A stretch of 64,000 nucleotides of DNA from JBCDKH01 sp964388485 (GTDB lineage: Bacteria; Planctomycetota; Phycisphaerae; Tepidisphaerales; Tepidisphaeraceae), in NCBI GenBank assembly GCA_964388485.1, contig CAYMAS010000015.1, forward strand, positions 1 through 64,000. Direction: 5' to 3'. This document shows, piece after piece, positions 61,896 to 64,000 of this stretch (position 1 is the stretch's first letter; every line of letters starts with the position of its first letter). The notes beneath the pieces were generated by a model. That model made no database searches and was not told the origin of the DNA. It saw only the letters and a list, made by a program, of their open reading frames with translations. Position numbers and translations under genes: made by a program.

Positions 61896-63113
61896 TCACC
61901 CGCCGCGGGCGCGGATGCCGGCGACCTTCATGGGCAGGCCGAAGCAGTCGATGAAGCCGCGGGCGGCGGTGACGTCGTAGCCCTCCATGCTGAAGCTCGC
62001 CAGCTCCGGGTCGTACAGCGAGTGGGGCGACTCGACACCGATCGCATCGACGGTGCCTTTGAACAGCGACAAGGTCACGTCGCCCGTCACGGGCCGGCTC
62101 GCCTCGTCGACGAACGCCTGCAATGCTCGCCGCAGCGGGTGGAACCACTGACCGTTATAGACGAGCCGGGCGTAGTCGAGGCTGATCTGCTGCTTGGCCT
62201 GGAACGTGTCGCGTTCGAGCGTCAGCTGTTCGAGTGCATTGTGAGCGGCGTAGATGGCGGTGCCGCCGGGGGTCTCGTAGACGCCACGCGACTTCATGCC
62301 GACGAGTCGGTTTTCGACGAGCAGCTTCACGCCCACGCCGTGCTTGCCGGCGATTTCGTTCATGCGGGCGATGAGGTCGTCGCCGCGCATCTCGTCGCCG
62401 TTGATGGCCGTCGGGTCGCCGTGCTTGAAGCTGACACGAACCCGCTCGACCTCGTCGGGAGTTTCGTTGATCGGCGTGGTCATGGTGAGCATCCGCTCCC
62501 ACTTCGGCTCGCCGGCGGGGTCTTCGATCTCCGCGCCCTCGTGGCTGATGTGCCAGAGATTGCGGTCCTGGCTGTAGATCTTTTCGCGGCTTTGGGCGAC
62601 GGGGACGTTGTGCTCCTTCGCGTAGTCGATGGCCGCTTCACGATCACGCAGCTCGAAGGTTGGGTCTTTCCATGGCGAAATGATCTGCAGATCGGGTGCC
62701 AGTGCCTGGAAGGTCAACTCGAAACGGACTTGGTCGTTGCCTTTGCCGGTAGCACCGTGGGCGACGGCGTCGGCTCCAACCTGACGGGCGGCTTCGACCT
62801 GCTTCGCGGCGATGAGGGGCCGGGCGATGCTGGTGCCGAGCAGATAGTCCCGCTCGTAGACCGCGTGGGCCCGGATCATCGGGAAGCAGTATTCTTCAGC
62901 GAACTCCCGGCGAAGATCGGCGACGACGACGTCATCCGCACCGCTCTCGCGGGCCTTCTTCTCGACGCCTTGGAGCTCGCTGCCTTGCCCGAGTTCGGCG
63001 GCAAAAGCGACGACCTCGCAGCCGGGGTGGCGGTTCTTGAGCCACGGCAGGATGACGCTGGTGTCGAGGCCGCCGGAGTAGGCGAGGACGATCTTTTTAG
63101 GAGAGGTTGCCAA
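61896..63113 (-). CDS. argG: Argininosuccinate synthase
   Basis: Joins citrulline and aspartate using ATP in arginine synthesis. The roughly 405-residue protein has the ATP-binding P-loop KIVLAYSGGLDTSVILPWLK, then TGKGNDQVRFE and SREKIYSQDRNLWHISHEG. It also has the DYARLVYNGQWFHPLR segment, all typical. The start is uncertain: TTG 63113 directly precedes the conserved ATSPKKIVLAYSGG, while the frame is open to 63215 through the kinase stop. carA, also for arginine, lies convergent 51 bp away. Confidence 0.94.
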   Translation of the reverse strand: MATSPKKIVLAYSGGLDTSVILPWLKNRHPGCEVVAFAAELGQGSELQGVEKKARESGADDVVVADLRREFAEEYCFPMIRAHAVYERDYLLGTSIARPLIAAKQVEAARQVGADAVAHGATGKGNDQVRFELTFQALAPDLQIISPWKDPTFELRDREAAIDYAKEHNVPVAQSREKIYSQDRNLWHISHEGAEIEDPAGEPKWERMLTMTTPINETPDEVERVRVSFKHGDPTAINGDEMRGDDLIARMNEIAGKHGVGVKLLVENRLVGMKSRGVYETPGGTAIYAAHNALEQLTLERDTFQAKQQISLDYARLVYNGQWFHPLRRALQAFVDEASRPVTGDVTLSLFKGTVDAIGVESPHSLYDPELASFSMEGYDVTAARGFIDCFGLPMKVAGIRARGG

Positions 63114-63141
63114 GTCGCCGCAGGATAGGCGGCAGGGCCCG

Positions 63142-64000
63142 TCAGAACCGCGTGTCGTCGAACACTTCGCTGTCGTCGATTTCATCGGCAGCACTGCTCG
63201 TGCCACCGCGATCACGGTCGAGGATGTGCCGGCCCAGGTTGAGCTTGTGGGACAGCTCTTCCATCGTTTGGGGCCGTTTGCGAGGATTCGTCAGCACGCA
63301 CTGCATCACGACGTCGCTGACGACCTGCGGCACCTCACGATTAAGCTCCCGCGGACTCTTGAACAACGCATCCAACACGAAGCTGTTCTCGCCGGCTCGC
63401 TTGGCGTGGTAGGTTGTCGGCACGTGCTTGCCGGTCAAGGCCCAATAGAGCGTTGCGCCGAGGTTGAAGACGTCGGTCGACTCGCTGATGGGCAGCCGCT
63501 CGACCTGCTCGGGGGCGATGTAATCGGGGGTGCCCTGGATGCGTTGCTTGACGGTGCCGATGCGGCAGGACTGGCCGAAGTCGATGACCTTCACTTGGCC
63601 GTCGTCGCTGCGGAGAATGTTGTTGGGCTTGATGTCGCAGTGGGCCCAGCCCATCTTGTGCATCGCAGCCAGACCCTCGGCGGCATCGACGAAGGTCTGG
63701 ATCACCTCGCCGAGATCGGCCGGCAAACCCTTCTCCAGCGGCCGGGCGTCGACGTACTCCATGACCAGAAAAGCTTCTGTGACCTTCACCAGCATCGACT
63801 TCTGGACCTTCAGCGAGAAGCTGCGCCGCAGGTTCTTGTGCGTGAAGTTTTTGGAGACTTCGAACTCCGCCTCCATCTGCTCCACGAAGCGAAGATCCTT
63901 GGGCTTGACCCGCTTGACGTGCTTCAAAGCGACCATGCGGCCGGTCTGCGAGTCGCGGGCGCGGTAGATGGTGCTGCCAGCTCCTTGGCCGAGCGTGCCG
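63142..64000 (-). CDS. Serine/threonine protein kinase (N-terminus outside window)
   Basis: A Hanks-type kinase whose 5' end lies beyond 64000. The visible part starts with the glycine loop GTLGQGAGSTIYRARDSQTG, the lysine VALKHV follows, and the catalytic loop reads HCDIKPNN, with cysteine in place of the arginine of HRD. DFGQS and APEQVERLP follow. The domain ends at about 250 residues, with a short acidic tail (EIDDSEVFDDTRF) and no PASTA or membrane domain in view. It is 28 bp upstream of the chosen argG start. Confidence 0.88.
   Translation of the reverse strand, partial: GTLGQGAGSTIYRARDSQTGRMVALKHVKRVKPKDLRFVEQMEAEFEVSKNFTHKNLRRSFSLKVQKSMLVKVTEAFLVMEYVDARPLEKGLPADLGEVIQTFVDAAEGLAAMHKMGWAHCDIKPNNILRSDDGQVKVIDFGQSCRIGTVKQRIQGTPDYIAPEQVERLPISESTDVFNLGATLYWALTGKHVPTTYHAKRAGENSFVLDALFKSPRELNREVPQVVSDVVMQCVLTNPRKRPQTMEELSHKLNLGRHILDRDRGGTSSAADEIDDSEVFDDTRF

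Overview
The window reads as a high-GC chromosomal segment from a planctomycete, most likely of the Phycisphaerae type. The clues are a dockerin plus PEP-CTERM exported protein (42370-43347), a planctomycete-style N-terminal motif in a small exported protein (51176 onward), a DUF58/BatA/VWA/DUF4175 operon, a leader-bearing ATP synthase c subunit, and many GTG/TTG starts with 4-bp ATGA/GTGA overlaps between genes. The assignment rests on gene content only. There is one scaffold gap, at 21085-21094.

Layout. 1-5950: replication and transcription core genes (rpoD running off the left edge, dnaG, holA) with a GT2 glycosyltransferase and an HNH protein. 6065-8437: tRNA-Ala(GGC), a lone GT4, and an HTH-pseudoreceiver regulator. 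8464-14776: an incomplete ATP synthase operon on the minus strand (atpZ, a small membrane subunit, atpB, atpE, atpF, atpH, atpA) behind a Cys/Met PLP enzyme; gamma, beta and epsilon genes do not follow atpA. 14855-17044: a membrane protein and a wrecked IS630-type transposase.

17027-35127 is a divergently organised Wzx/Wzy-type exopolysaccharide locus. The minus-strand arm (27745 down to 17027) holds the initiating sugar-phosphate transferase, Wza-type exporter lipoprotein, Wzc-type co-polymerase, Wzx flippase, Wzy polymerase/ligase and three GT4 enzymes. The plus-strand arm (28313-35127) makes and modifies precursors: C-methyltransferase, sugar-nucleotide epimerase/decarboxylase, UDP-glucose dehydrogenase, RfbF-type cytidylyltransferase, PIG-L deacetylase and another GT4.

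35242-45374 is mixed housekeeping: a DUF429 protein, QueG, DUF1992, MATE transporter, an unknown repeat-rich protein, RtcB RNA ligase, the dockerin/PEP-CTERM protein and a two-RCK potassium channel. 45534-60663 is a Bat-type operon (DUF58, BatA-like, VWA plus glutamine-amidotransferase-like, DUF4175, prenyltransferase-repeat protein, small carbohydrate-binding-like protein). It is split by a 3-kb AT-richer, repeat-dense island (51017-54080) carrying a nonsense-interrupted exported protein and a candidate zinc metallopeptidase. 60717-64000 holds carA, argG and the start of a Ser/Thr kinase gene.

The most unusual layer is repetitive DNA. Several REP-like hairpins with a GTAG or GGAG head and a GCTT-centred palindrome occur as inverted pairs (REPINs), with stem arms that differ between loci but stay complementary. 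One pair lies in frame inside a coding sequence, related palindromes disrupt the IS630 transposase, and two loci carry inverted arrays of GAGTNNN heptamers beside start codons. No CRISPR array, rRNA or phage module was seen.
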